From an uncultured Bacillota bacterium (GTDB taxonomy: Bacteria; Bacillota; Clostridia; Peptostreptococcales; Anaerovoracaceae), in NCBI GenBank assembly GCA_949284065.1, contig CASDUO010000011.1, forward strand, positions 1-48,770: a stretch of DNA of 48,770 nt. The letters run 5' to 3'. Below, in pieces: positions 1-7,502 of this stretch; the first letter of the stretch is position 1, and each line of letters begins with the position of its first letter. A model generated the notes under the pieces. The model made no database searches. It was not told where the DNA came from and was given only the letters and a program-made list of their open reading frames with translations. The position numbers were made by a program, and so were the translations under genes.

Positions 1-21
1 AGAACGAGAGCTTTGATATCT

Positions 22-95
22 GCGGATGTGATTCAATGGTAGAATGTCAGCTTCCCAAGCTGGATACGCGGGTTCGATTCCCGTCATCCGCTCCA
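22..95 (+). tRNA. tRNA-Gly (anticodon CCC)
   Basis: A full cloverleaf can be folded. The 7-bp acceptor stem is GCGGATG (22-28) with CATCCGC (85-91), followed by T and an encoded CCA (93-95). The anticodon stem TCAGC/GCTGG closes a seven-base loop TTCCCAA, giving anticodon CCC, which reads the glycine codon GGG. The T arm has the standard GGTTCGATTCC. An intrinsic terminator follows directly, so this is probably the last tRNA of a transcript that begins before the window. Confidence 0.95.
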
Positions 96-96
96 A

Positions 97-123
97 AAAA
101 ACGCTGAGCTCTCAGCGTTTTTT
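97..123 (+). terminator. Rho-independent terminator after tRNA-Gly
   Basis: A perfect hairpin, AACGCTGAG with CTCAGCGTT around a two-base turn, is followed by a T run. It lies immediately after the tRNA CCA end and separates the tRNA from coaC. Confidence 0.9.
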
Positions 124-149
124 CATAAGGTAGGAACGAGAGGCAGGAA

Positions 150-698
150 ATGTTCAAAGATAAAAATATAGTGATCGGCATATGCGGAGGCATCGCATGT
201 TACAAAGCCTGTGACATAATATCCTATCTCAAGGGCCGGGGAGCCTGTGTGGATGTGATAATGACGGAAAACTCCCAGAAATTCATTACTGCTCTGACTA
301 TGGAGACCCTGTCGGGGAATAAGGTCGTTACTGATATGTTCGAAGAAAGAGAACATTTGGAGGTGGAGCATATAAGTCTTGCAAAAAAGGCGGATCTCTT
401 CCTTATAGTCCCTGCCACTGCCAATATCATAGGTAAAATAGCCAACGGCATAGCAGATGACATGCTTTCCACTACAGTCATGGCAACGAAAGCAAAAGTT
501 GTCATTGCTCCGGCCATGAATACTGCGATGTACGAAAACAGCATAGTCAGGGAAAACATGGAAAAACTGAAGAAACACGGCTGTCTTTTCATCGAGCCAG
601 CCGAGGGGAGACTGGCATGCGGCGATGAGGGAGCGGGAAAACTGGCAGACAGAGAAACTATCATCGGATATATAGAAAATGTTTTAGAGGAGGCATAG
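150..698 (+). CDS. coaC: Phosphopantothenoylcysteine decarboxylase CoaC
   Basis: This 182-residue flavoprotein decarboxylates 4'-phosphopantothenoylcysteine to 4'-phosphopantetheine in coenzyme A synthesis. Visible family marks are the N-terminal GICGGIACYKA flavin-binding start, the catalytic-histidine segment VEHISLAKKADL, the PAMNTAMY substrate clamp (the usual PxMNxxM motif) and the GRLACGDEGAGKL active-site cysteine flap near the C-terminus. The length fits a stand-alone decarboxylase rather than a fused CoaBC. The start has an AGGCAGG-like ribosome site just upstream. coaB follows three bases after the stop, so the two are translationally coupled. Confidence 0.95.
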   Translation: MFKDKNIVIGICGGIACYKACDIISYLKGRGACVDVIMTENSQKFITALTMETLSGNKVVTDMFEEREHLEVEHISLAKKADLFLIVPATANIIGKIANGIADDMLSTTVMATKAKVVIAPAMNTAMYENSIVRENMEKLKKHGCLFIEPAEGRLACGDEGAGKLADRETIIGYIENVLEEA

Positions 699-701
699 CC
701 G

Positions 702-1484
702 GTGAAGTACAATATCGTGATAACAGCCGGCGGCACCAGCGAGAGGATAGATAATGTAAGGAAAATCACCAACGGCGGTACGGGGAAATTGGGCAGCATC
801 ATAGCTGAAAAACTCATGGAACGGGCCGGCGATAAGGTGGAGAAGATATTTTATATATGCTCCGAGAATGCCGTCATACCCTTTCCGGAGAGATCGGAAG
901 GAGATGCCCCTGATTTGATCGAAAATGCAGACAGGGCAGGCGATTCGGTTGACATAATAGAGATCACAGGAACTGACGATCTCAAAGAAAAAGTCGAGAC
1001 CGTGTTGACGGAAAATGATATACATTTTTTCATACATTCTATGGCCGTGTCCGATTACAGCGTCGATTATGTGACTACGGCAGAGGCTTTGGCCAACTCT
1101 GTCAGAGAGGGACAGAGTTTTTACGACCACATACGCAGTTTCTCCGGCGGCATCACCGATGACAAAATATCGTCCTATGAGGACGATCTCATAATCAAGC
1201 TGAAAAGGACGCCAAAGATAATATCCATCATAAAAGACATCAGCCCGGAAACTTTCCTCGTGGGCTTCAAGCTTTTAGACGGAGTATCTGAGGAAGTACT
1301 GATAGACACTGCGCTGAAACTGAAGGAAAAGAACTGCTGCGATCTGGTGGTGGCCAATGATCTTTCCCATATAAGGGAAGGGGAACACAGGGCTTTTATC
1401 ATCCGCAGTGAAGGACAGATGACAGCGGCTGCAGGCAAGAAGGATATCGCAGAAAAGCTCATCGACGAAATGCTCCAAGGTTAA
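702..1484 (+). CDS. coaB: Phosphopantothenate-cysteine ligase CoaB (stand-alone)
   Basis: This 260-residue protein joins cysteine to 4'-phosphopantothenate, the step before CoaC. The Rossmann start (ITAGGTSERIDNVRKITN), the AVSDY motif near residue 125 and the KLKRTPKIIS loop followed by VGFKLLDGV identify the family. It starts with GTG, preceded by the GAGGAGG at the end of coaC. Separate coaC and coaB genes are known in streptococci and enterococci; most bacteria have a fused coaBC, so the split form is a useful lineage mark. No terminator is obvious after the stop. Confidence 0.93.
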   Translation: MKYNIVITAGGTSERIDNVRKITNGGTGKLGSIIAEKLMERAGDKVEKIFYICSENAVIPFPERSEGDAPDLIENADRAGDSVDIIEITGTDDLKEKVETVLTENDIHFFIHSMAVSDYSVDYVTTAEALANSVREGQSFYDHIRSFSGGITDDKISSYEDDLIIKLKRTPKIISIIKDISPETFLVGFKLLDGVSEEVLIDTALKLKEKNCCDLVVANDLSHIREGEHRAFIIRSEGQMTAAAGKKDIAEKLIDEMLQG

Positions 1485-1578
1485 GGTGTGATGATTTCAT
1501 GTGCAAGCAGCAGAGTCAAAGGTGTACTGAGGCCTATAATCTAATATTTTGTGTCACAACACAATATATATAAAAAAT

Positions 1579-1632
1579 AATTGTTTTGAAATACAATTTT
1601 CTCTTGACATGATACTATTTATCATGTACTCT
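1579..1632 (+). promoter_or_regulatory. Promoter with embedded dyad, upstream of the T-box leader
   Basis: A sigma-A-type promoter is visible: TTGACA at 1604-1609, a 17-base spacer and TACTCT at 1627-1632. The dyad ACATGATA (1607-1614) / TATCATGT (1620-1627), with a five-base gap, fills the space from the -35 to the -10, which is a typical repressor operator position. A second dyad, AATTGT (1579-1584) / ACAATT (1593-1598), lies just upstream of the -35. The protein that binds is unknown. The arrangement implies initiation control in addition to the T-box. Confidence 0.6.
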
Positions 1633-1639
1633 TAACGAG

Positions 1640-1917
1640 GATTTCCTCTGAGTCAAAAGATGACAGAGGAAAGGGCAAATGAATATGAAAGACGTTGACG
1701 GAGACAGTAAACTGTTTTCCCGGATACAGCGAGTCGGGGATGGTGAAAGCCCGATATCCAATGGGGATACAGCGGAAGATCACTCCCGAGTTGACAGGCT
1801 GAATCTTTCAGTAAGCCTGTACGGAATCCCCCGTAACAGGGAACGCATATGATGGTATGCTGTAACAGGTGGTATAACGAATCTGACTTCGTCCTTTTAC
1901 AGGGTGAAGTTTTTTTA
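1640..1917 (+). promoter_or_regulatory. T-box leader, isoleucine type (specifier ATC)
   Basis: The leader has the parts of a class I T-box. Stem I carries the AGTA loop-E element (in GACAGTAAAC), an apical GGTGAAAG segment, and a specifier loop GAAG-ATC-A closed by GGAG/CTCC, so the specifier codon is ATC (Ile). A stem III hairpin (ACAGGCT/AGCCTGT) follows. The T-box itself is a variant, AGGTGGTATAACG at about 1867-1879; its TGGT can pair with the ACCA end of tRNA-Ile, whose discriminator base is A. A terminator with a T run (1886-1916) competes with the antiterminator. Uncharged tRNA-Ile should therefore switch on the downstream porGDAB operon. The specifier assignment rests on manual folding. 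Confidence 0.85.
1886..1916 (+). terminator. T-box regulated intrinsic terminator
   Basis: ACTTCGTCCT (1886-1895) pairs with AGGGTGAAGT (1901-1910) and is followed by a run of T. It lies just after the T-box sequence and 90 bases before porG, so it is the attenuator that the antiterminator must prevent. Confidence 0.85.
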
Positions 1918-2006
1918 TGAGGCACCGGACAGCATCGGATCATGGATGACATCACCGATGTATATTACCGCTGAGAGCGGGATGTGAAACAGGAGGAACG
2001 ATAACG

Positions 2007-2624
2007 ATGACTTTGACCAGAGAACAGGCCGGAAATCGTGCCGTCGAGATCAGGTGGCACGGCAGAGGAGGGCAGGGCGCAAAGACAGCCTGTCTGCTTT
2101 TGGCTGACGTGGCGTTCAGCTCGGGCAAACATGTGCAGGGATTCCCTGAATATGGCCCGGAGAGGATGGGCGCTCCCATAACGGCATACAACAGGATAAC
2201 GGATACTCATTGCAAGGTCCACTCAAACATCTACAAGCCGGACTATGTGGCTGTAGTGGACGAGACTCTGCTGAAAACAGTAGACGTGACGGGTGGACTT
2301 TCAGAGGAAGGTGCGGTCATCATAAACACCAATAAAGACCCGGAGGAGCTGCGTCCTTTTCTGAACGGCTACAAGGGAAAGATATGCACCATAGATGCAG
2401 CGGAGATATCCATGGAGACCCTGGGAAGGAATTTTCCCAACACACCGATGCTCGCAGCGGTAGTGAAGATCAGCGGAGTGATACGGGAAGACAAGTTCAT
2501 CAACGATATGGAAGCATCATTCAAACATAAATTCGCACATAAGCCTCAGGTAATAGACGGAAATATGCAGGCCCTCAAAAAAGCTCTCCAGGAGGTAAAG
2601 GTGGGCGACAAAGTGAGAAGCTGA
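2007..2624 (+). CDS. porG: 2-oxoacid:ferredoxin oxidoreductase, gamma subunit
   Basis: This 205-residue gamma subunit is the core-domain partner of alpha and beta in four-subunit PFOR-type enzymes, which interconvert 2-oxoacid + CoA and acyl-CoA + CO2 with ferredoxin as electron carrier. The glycine-rich GRGGQGAKTACLLL near the N-terminus and the following GFPEYGPERMGAPI identify the family. It has a good ribosome site (AGGAGGAACG) before the ATG and is the first gene after the T-box leader. The substrate cannot be read from sequence alone. The gamma-delta-alpha-beta order matches pyruvate-type enzymes, while the isoleucine T-box points to a branched-chain or otherwise isoleucine-linked 2-oxoacid. 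Confidence 0.88.
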   Translation: MTLTREQAGNRAVEIRWHGRGGQGAKTACLLLADVAFSSGKHVQGFPEYGPERMGAPITAYNRITDTHCKVHSNIYKPDYVAVVDETLLKTVDVTGGLSEEGAVIINTNKDPEELRPFLNGYKGKICTIDAAEISMETLGRNFPNTPMLAAVVKISGVIREDKFINDMEASFKHKFAHKPQVIDGNMQALKKALQEVKVGDKVRS

Positions 2625-2645
2625 TCATCGAAGGGGAGGTATATC

Positions 2646-2951
2646 ATGTTGAAAAAAGCAAAAGACATAAATGAGCGATCCACATGGCAGGAGCTCACAG
2701 TAGGTGCGGAGATATATGAGCCTGCCACTTCCATGCTCAACAACACGGGCGAGTGGCGCATAATGATGCCGGTATTTTTAGAGGACAAATGCAAGCATTG
2801 TATGCTTTGCGTACCCTTTTGTCCTGACAGCTCCATACCGGTAAAGGACGGTAAGAGGTTGGACTTCGACTATATGCATTGTAAAGGATGCGGCATATGT
2901 GTAAAAGTATGTCCCTTCGATGCCATAGATTTTGTAAAGGAGGAGAAGTGA
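2646..2951 (+). CDS. porD: 2-oxoacid:ferredoxin oxidoreductase, delta (ferredoxin) subunit
   Basis: This 101-residue subunit carries two [4Fe-4S] clusters. Both ligand sets are visible: CKHCMLCVPFCP and CKGCGICVKVCP, the CxxCxxCxxxCP pattern. It passes electrons between the TPP-bound substrate site and free ferredoxin. A clear ribosome site (GGGGAGG) precedes the ATG. Its TGA stop overlaps the ATG of the alpha-subunit gene by one base. Confidence 0.9.
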   Translation: MLKKAKDINERSTWQELTVGAEIYEPATSMLNNTGEWRIMMPVFLEDKCKHCMLCVPFCPDSSIPVKDGKRLDFDYMHCKGCGICVKVCPFDAIDFVKEEK

Positions 2952-4138
2952 TGGCTGTAAAAGACAGACTCAGCGGCAATGAGGCGGTGGCGGTAGCCAT
3001 GAAACAGATAAACCCCGATGTAATGGGAGCTTTCCCCATCACTCCTTCCACGGAGATACCTCAGTATTTTTCGGGATATATAGCCAACGGAGAGGTCGAT
3101 ACGGAGTTTATCGCCGTAGAGTCCGAACACAGTGCCATGTCCACTGTAATGGGTGCATCGGCAGCAGGAGCAAGGGCGGTAACGGCAACTTCGTCTGCAG
3201 GCCTGGCGTTCATGTGGGAACTCCTTTATGTTGCGGCCTCTTCAAGGCTGCCTATCACTATGGCGGTGGTGAACAGAGCGTTGACAGGTCCCATAAACAT
3301 AAACAACGATCATTCCGATTCAATGGGAGCCCGGGACAGCGGATGGCTCCAGATATATGCCGAGACCAACCAGGAAGTATATGACAATATGATCCAGGCC
3401 ATGCCTATAAGCGAGGCATGCAGGCTGCCCATCATGATATGTCAGGACGGGTTCATAACGAGTCACGGTGTGTCCAATATCGAATTGATAGAGGATGAAA
3501 AGGTAAAGGAGTTCGTGGGAGAATACGAGCCGGAAAATTACCTTTTGAAACATGAGAATCCTCTGGCAGTGGGCCCTTACGGTATTTCTCCCTACTATAT
3601 GGAGATAAAGAGAAAGCAGGCCCAGGCAATGAAGGATTCCATGCCTGTCATAATGGATACTGCAAAACGATTCGAAGAGATGACAGGGAGAAAGTACGGC
3701 TTTTTCGAGGAATATATGATGGACGATGCCGAAGTGGCGTTGGTTTGCATAGGATCCTCTGCAGGAACGGGAAAAGAAGCGGTGGACAGACTCAGGGCCG
3801 AGGGGAAAAAAGTCGGACTCATAAAACTCAGAGTGTTCAGGCCCTTCCCAAGGATCCCGCTGGCAGAGGCCATGTGCAAGGTAAAGGCAGTAGCCATAAT
3901 GGATAAGGCAGAGAGCTTTTCAAACAGCGGAGGGCCCCTTTTCAATGAAGCCAGGAACTCTCTTTACGATCTGGAAAACAAGCCTTACGCAGTGAACTAT
4001 ATCTACGGCCTCGGCGGGCGTGATATAACGGTGGAGGATTTCTATGATATCTATCAGGACCTCTTCGTCATATATGATAATGACGACCCGGGAGACGTTT
4101 ACAGATATATCGGCGTGAGAGATTCCAGATTCAGGTAG
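2951..4138 (+). CDS. porA: 2-oxoacid:ferredoxin oxidoreductase, alpha subunit
   Basis: The alpha subunit (395 residues from this start) supplies the pyrimidine-binding half of the TPP site. Family marks are GAFPITPSTEIPQYF, the ESEHSAMSTVMGASAAGAR helix region and the GPININNDHSDSMGARD stretch typical of PorA-like proteins; a C-terminal transketolase-like domain follows. I chose the ATG at 2951 because AAGGAGGAGAAG lies directly upstream and the protein then begins MAVKDRLSGNEAVA, the usual start for the family. A longer frame extends upstream into porD but has no supporting ribosome site. Confidence 0.92.
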   Translation: MAVKDRLSGNEAVAVAMKQINPDVMGAFPITPSTEIPQYFSGYIANGEVDTEFIAVESEHSAMSTVMGASAAGARAVTATSSAGLAFMWELLYVAASSRLPITMAVVNRALTGPININNDHSDSMGARDSGWLQIYAETNQEVYDNMIQAMPISEACRLPIMICQDGFITSHGVSNIELIEDEKVKEFVGEYEPENYLLKHENPLAVGPYGISPYYMEIKRKQAQAMKDSMPVIMDTAKRFEEMTGRKYGFFEEYMMDDAEVALVCIGSSAGTGKEAVDRLRAEGKKVGLIKLRVFRPFPRIPLAEAMCKVKAVAIMDKAESFSNSGGPLFNEARNSLYDLENKPYAVNYIYGLGGRDITVEDFYDIYQDLFVIYDNDDPGDVYRYIGVRDSRFR

Positions 4139-4150
4139 GGAGGTGAGGAT

Positions 4151-5080
4151 ATGACGTACAGTTTGAAGAAAGAAGTAGAGAAAAAAGAAAGACTGGCAGG
4201 CGGACACAAGCTTTGTGCCGGCTGCGGCGCGGGAGTGGCTGTGAGAGGAGTCCTCAGAGCCCTTGAGCCTGAAGACAAAGCAGTGGTCACCAATGCTACC
4301 AGCTGTTTGGAAGTATCCACCTTCATGTATCCCTATACGGCATATGAAGACAGTTACATCCATACTGCCTTTGCCAATGCAGCAGCCACCTGTTCGGGAG
4401 TGGAGACTGCCTACAGAGCTCTCAAGAAAAGAGGAAAGGTAAAGGATAATTTCAAATTCATAGCTTTCGGCGGAGACGGAGGTACATATGACATCGGGAT
4501 ACAGTCTCTTTCCGGTGCCATGGAGAGGGGGCATGACATGGTCTACGTTTGCTACGACAATGAAGCGTATATGAACACAGGCATACAGAGATCCTCATCC
4601 ACACCCAGGTTCGCCGATGCCACCACATCGCCTACAGGGTCATGTTCACCGGGAAAGATACAGAACAAAAAGGATCTTACGGCCATAATAGCGGCCCATA
4701 ATATACCCTATGTGGCCCAGACGACATTCACGAGGGATTTCAAAGACCTTCATGAAAAATCTCACAAGGCCATATATACAGAGGGGCCGGCTTTTTTGAA
4801 CATACTGAGCCCCTGTCCCAGAGGGTGGATATATGATGCGGCAGATCTGGCAGAGATATGCAGACTGGCAGTGGACACCTGCGTGTGGCCTCTGTATGAG
4901 ATAGAGCACGGGACATGGCGCCTTACGTATGAGCCTAAAAAGAAACTGCCGGTGGCGGACTTCCTTTCAAAACAGGGAAGGTTCAAGCACATGTTTGCCA
5001 AGGGCAATGAATGGATGATAGAAGAAGCCCAAAACTATGTGGATGAGCAGTGGGAAAAACTCAGGAAACGTTGCGAATGA
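4151..5080 (+). CDS. porB: 2-oxoacid:ferredoxin oxidoreductase, beta subunit
   Basis: The beta subunit (309 residues) binds the TPP diphosphate and Mg and one [4Fe-4S] cluster. Cluster cysteines are visible at C22 and C25 (LCAGCGAG), at C52 (TSCLEV) and in the LSPCPRGW segment. The TPP motif is GGDGGTYDIG near residues 107-116, followed by YDNEAYMNTGIQRS, which is very like pyruvate-type PorB. It is the last gene of the operon; a strong bidirectional terminator follows 30 bases after the stop. Confidence 0.92.
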   Translation: MTYSLKKEVEKKERLAGGHKLCAGCGAGVAVRGVLRALEPEDKAVVTNATSCLEVSTFMYPYTAYEDSYIHTAFANAAATCSGVETAYRALKKRGKVKDNFKFIAFGGDGGTYDIGIQSLSGAMERGHDMVYVCYDNEAYMNTGIQRSSSTPRFADATTSPTGSCSPGKIQNKKDLTAIIAAHNIPYVAQTTFTRDFKDLHEKSHKAIYTEGPAFLNILSPCPRGWIYDAADLAEICRLAVDTCVWPLYEIEHGTWRLTYEPKKKLPVADFLSKQGRFKHMFAKGNEWMIEEAQNYVDEQWEKLRKRCE

Positions 5081-5106
5081 TGACCGGCGGATATACAGCA
5101 TGATAA

Positions 5107-5141
5107 AAAGCGGGAAAGATAGATATGCTTTCCCGTTTTCT
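5107..5141. terminator. Bidirectional terminator between porB and deoD
   Basis: CGGGAAAG (5111-5118) pairs with CTTTCCCG (5128-5135). T-rich DNA follows on the plus strand (TTTTCTTTTTC), and AAAAAG before the stem gives a T run on the minus strand. It can therefore end both porB and the convergent deoD transcript. Confidence 0.85.
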
Positions 5142-5187
5142 TTTTCTTCTGTATGGTTTTGCTTTCAAAAAATCGTGCTTATGTCGC

Positions 5188-5895
5188 TTATGAAACTGCA
5201 ACTTCAAGGGCAAGGGTTATCATTCCGGGGCTTGCTTTTTTCCTTTCTTCCGTAGTCGCTTTCTCACCTGTAGGGAACATATCGGTGACGGTCATCATGG
5301 CGATGGCGTTCCTGCCGGCGGCAGCGGCCTCCATGTAGAGGGCGGCGGCCTCCATTTCCACGGCGAGGACTCCTATGCTTGCCCACTTTTTCCACCATTC
5401 GGGATCGAACTCATAAAAGACGTCGCATGAAACAGTGTTACCGCCTGTGATGGGGATACGCACGTGTTTGTTGCATTCCATGGTCTTCTGCAGGAGCTCC
5501 CATGAAGCCGAGGGCGCATAGGTCCCGGGAAGACCGAAGGTATGGACATAGTTGGAATCGGTCGATGCGGCCAGTGACAGTATGACATCACCCATATTTA
5601 TGCAGTCCTGGAAAGCTCCGCAGGTCCCCACTCTTATGAGATTCTCCACGCCGTATTCGTGGATGAGTTCGTGGGAATAGATACCCATGGAGGGCATACC
5701 CATACCTGTGCCCTGGACGGAGACCGGGCAGCCTTTGTACCTTCCGGTATATCCGTACATGTTCCTTATGTCGGTGTACAGCACAGGTTCTTCCAAAAAG
5801 TTCTCCGCTATATATCTGGCCCTGAGGGGGTCGCCGGGAAGCAGTATGCTTTCGGCTATATCGCCTTTATCGGCAGCGTTTATATGTGTACTCAT
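5188..5895 (-). CDS. deoD: Purine-nucleoside phosphorylase DeoD
   Basis: This cytoplasmic enzyme (235 residues from this start) cleaves purine (deoxy)nucleosides with phosphate to base and (deoxy)ribose 1-phosphate. Visible marks are SILLPGDPLRARYIAE near the N-terminus, RVGTCGAFQD, the VEMEAAALYMEAA ribose-binding motif and MMTVTDMFPTGE near the C-terminus, all typical of hexameric DeoD. I chose the ATG at 5895 because GGAGGAAAC lies right before it; a longer frame adds 12 unlikely residues. It converges on porB and appears monocistronic. Confidence 0.93.
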   Translation of the reverse strand: MSTHINAADKGDIAESILLPGDPLRARYIAENFLEEPVLYTDIRNMYGYTGRYKGCPVSVQGTGMGMPSMGIYSHELIHEYGVENLIRVGTCGAFQDCINMGDVILSLAASTDSNYVHTFGLPGTYAPSASWELLQKTMECNKHVRIPITGGNTVSCDVFYEFDPEWWKKWASIGVLAVEMEAAALYMEAAAAGRNAIAMMTVTDMFPTGEKATTEERKKASPGMITLALEVAVS

Positions 5896-6167
5896 GTTTC
5901 CTCCGTTCCTTCCCGGTGTGTGCCGGGACACAGGTGAAGTCTTTTATAAAGTTATTATAGCATATATTATCATTTTTAAAATTATACTATATATGGTGTT
6001 ATGTAATCATGATTTAACACAATATATATTTGTTTTATATGCATTTTATGCTGTTTTTTTGAATTTTGACGTCAAGATGACGTCAAAGCCGTTTTTAAGA
6101 AAAGTAGTTTGATGAACTCTTCGATTGGTGGACACATCATATCGTTTCTAAAAAATAACCGTCAATT
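5896..6167. other. deoD upstream region with a nested dyad; no gene
   Basis: AT-rich DNA upstream of deoD. The only clear structure is two TGACGTCA palindromes at 6067-6074 and 6078-6085, separated by three bases, so the whole 6066-6086 block is itself a perfect dyad with centres 11 bp apart (one helical turn). I see no convincing gene here. Confidence 0.5.
6066..6086. repeat. Tandem TGACGTCA palindromes (possible operator)
   Basis: TTGACGTCA, AGA and TGACGTCAA form a perfect inverted repeat made of two self-complementary octamers. The spacing suits two protein dimers on one face of the helix. No cognate regulator is recognisable in the window. Confidence 0.5.
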
Positions 6168-6256
6168 TAATATCCATGCAGAGTATCGATATATTTCGTG
6201 AGAAAATCTATTCTCGCATTGTAACCAGTACTGACTCCCTTGTCAACAACAACTTC
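6168..6256 (-). pseudogene. C-terminal remnant of an unknown protein
   Basis: After a stop codon, one minus-strand frame reads about 28 protein-like residues, including VVVDKGVSTGYNARIDFL, and ends in TAA at 6168. There is no start codon or ribosome site. It sits directly behind the truncated AlbA_2-type gene in another frame. I read it as the tail of a gene whose body was lost with that of its neighbour; I do not recognise the family. Confidence 0.3.
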
Positions 6257-6437
6257 TTAATAATACATCCCAAGGTAGTGAATGTCCCCTAAGGAAAAGC
6301 CATAGCGCGTCGGAGAAAATGTCGGAGAAGATGTCGGAGAAACAAGTGAATGTATCCTTTTTGAAATCCCAATATTCGCCCTCTTGCCGAAATGCAATTA
6401 GTCGTAACACTTCTTTTTTAAATGAAATCATATCCAT
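6243..6437 (-). pseudogene. Truncated AlbA_2 (Schlafen-like) domain gene
   Basis: The frame starts after an AAGGTG ribosome site, 16 bases past the Fic stop. Its first residues contain LIAFRQEGEYWDFKKD, which resembles the opening of AlbA_2/divergent AAA-4 proteins (typically ...QEGEYWDFK...). These proteins are usually several hundred residues long; here the similarity ends after about 30 residues and low-quality sequence follows to a stop. The break falls where the 12-base repeat begins. I infer an operon fic-albA whose second gene was destroyed by deletion. The family call is from memory of the motif, so it is tentative. Confidence 0.45.
6309..6342. repeat. Three tandem 12-base units (GTCGGAGAARAT)
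   Basis: Units start at 6309, 6321 and 6333 (the last incomplete). Read on the plus strand they encode VGENVGEDVGE, a repeat type seen as a linker in clostridial AlbA_2/Fic-type proteins; on the minus strand they encode FSDIFSDIFSD. The coding sense is opposite to the AlbA_2 start that abuts it, which suggests an inversion or recombination scar. Confidence 0.6.
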
Positions 6438-6452
6438 TGAAGTCACCTTATA

Positions 6453-7490
6453 CTATGCCTTGATATAACGCGTAGATCTTGCCGATCCGATCCGTTTTAT
6501 TGCACCGCTCTTTACCATTGCACCGAGGACTGCTTCAACTGTTGTCGGACTGACATCGGGGAGGATCTTACATATTTCGGCTTTGGAAATAGGGGTCAGA
6601 CTGTTTAATACCGTTGCTTCTATGCGGGCTTTCTTTGTGATCTTTTTCCCATGTACGACTGCAAAGCGTTTATCCAACTCTTTATAACATATATAAAGCA
6701 TAGACAGGAAATTCTCAATAAATGGGAAATAACTATTTTCATTTGATTCCCAACCGTCAGAAGATCGACGAAGAGATTCGTAATAATAGGCTTTGTGGTT
6801 ATTGATTTGCTCTTCAAAGGACACATATTTTCCGGCATCAAAGCCATTCTTGTATAGGAGCAGTAACGATAACAGACGTGACATTCTGCCGTTACCATCA
6901 CCAAATGGATGTATGCAGAGAAAATCTAAAATAACGCAAGGGATCAATAGTAGTTGGTTTATATTGGCGTCACTACGTGCTTCCATATAGGCAAGCTCTA
7001 ACTGTTCCATAGCCTTTGGCGTTTCATTTGCAGGGGTGGGATGGAAACGAACACGCCTGTTTCCGTCTGTATCGATTTCCAAAATCACATTATCGTCTGT
7101 TTTATATCGGCCGCCATATCCATAACCTGCAAATGCCATCATCATTTCATGCAAATGCAAAATATCACGTTCACAAAAATCAATACGCTCATAGTCCAAA
7201 TGAATTTCATTCAATGCATCCCTATATCCGGCAATTTCTGCTTCATTATGATCCAACGGAGCGCTGTTTTGATTGACGATAGCGGCAATACGCTCGTCAC
7301 TTGTAACGATGCCCTCAATAGCATTAGAGCTTTTGACCGACTGTGCTTTTGCAATTGCCTCTAACTCCGTAAAAATTTGAGTATATTCCTCTTTTCGCAC
7401 TCCCGCCATTGTTTTCAATGCCGAAATATTTGAAGTAAGATTCACCAAATTTGCGCCGTTGTTTAAAAAAGAGTAATCGAATTTCCTCAT
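6453..7490 (-). CDS. Fic family protein with C-terminal winged helix
   Basis: This 345-residue Fic protein probably transfers AMP (or another phosphate-containing group) to a hydroxyl side chain of a target protein; the target is unknown. The catalytic motif HPFGDGNGR is intact at residues 194-202. An N-terminal inhibitory helix motif (SSNAIEG, residues 54-60; the S/TxxxE(G/N) pattern) marks a self-inhibited class with the inhibitory helix before the Fic core. The C-terminus (KARIEATVLNSL to the end) looks like a winged helix, common in stand-alone Fic regulators. I chose the ATG at 7490 because AGAAAGGATGG precedes it. Codon use differs from the core genes (more ATT, CGT), suggesting transfer. 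It is followed by the broken AlbA_2 gene. Confidence 0.88.
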   Translation of the reverse strand: MRKFDYSFLNNGANLVNLTSNISALKTMAGVRKEEYTQIFTELEAIAKAQSVKSSNAIEGIVTSDERIAAIVNQNSAPLDHNEAEIAGYRDALNEIHLDYERIDFCERDILHLHEMMMAFAGYGYGGRYKTDDNVILEIDTDGNRRVRFHPTPANETPKAMEQLELAYMEARSDANINQLLLIPCVILDFLCIHPFGDGNGRMSRLLSLLLLYKNGFDAGKYVSFEEQINNHKAYYYESLRRSSDGWESNENSYFPFIENFLSMLYICYKELDKRFAVVHGKKITKKARIEATVLNSLTPISKAEICKILPDVSPTTVEAVLGAMVKSGAIKRIGSARSTRYIKA

Positions 7491-7502
7491 ATCACACCAT
7501 CC

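Noticed and set aside
5659..6112. Plus-strand ORFs antisense to deoD and its upstream region
   Set aside because: They mirror the deoD coding strand and have no ribosome sites or motifs.
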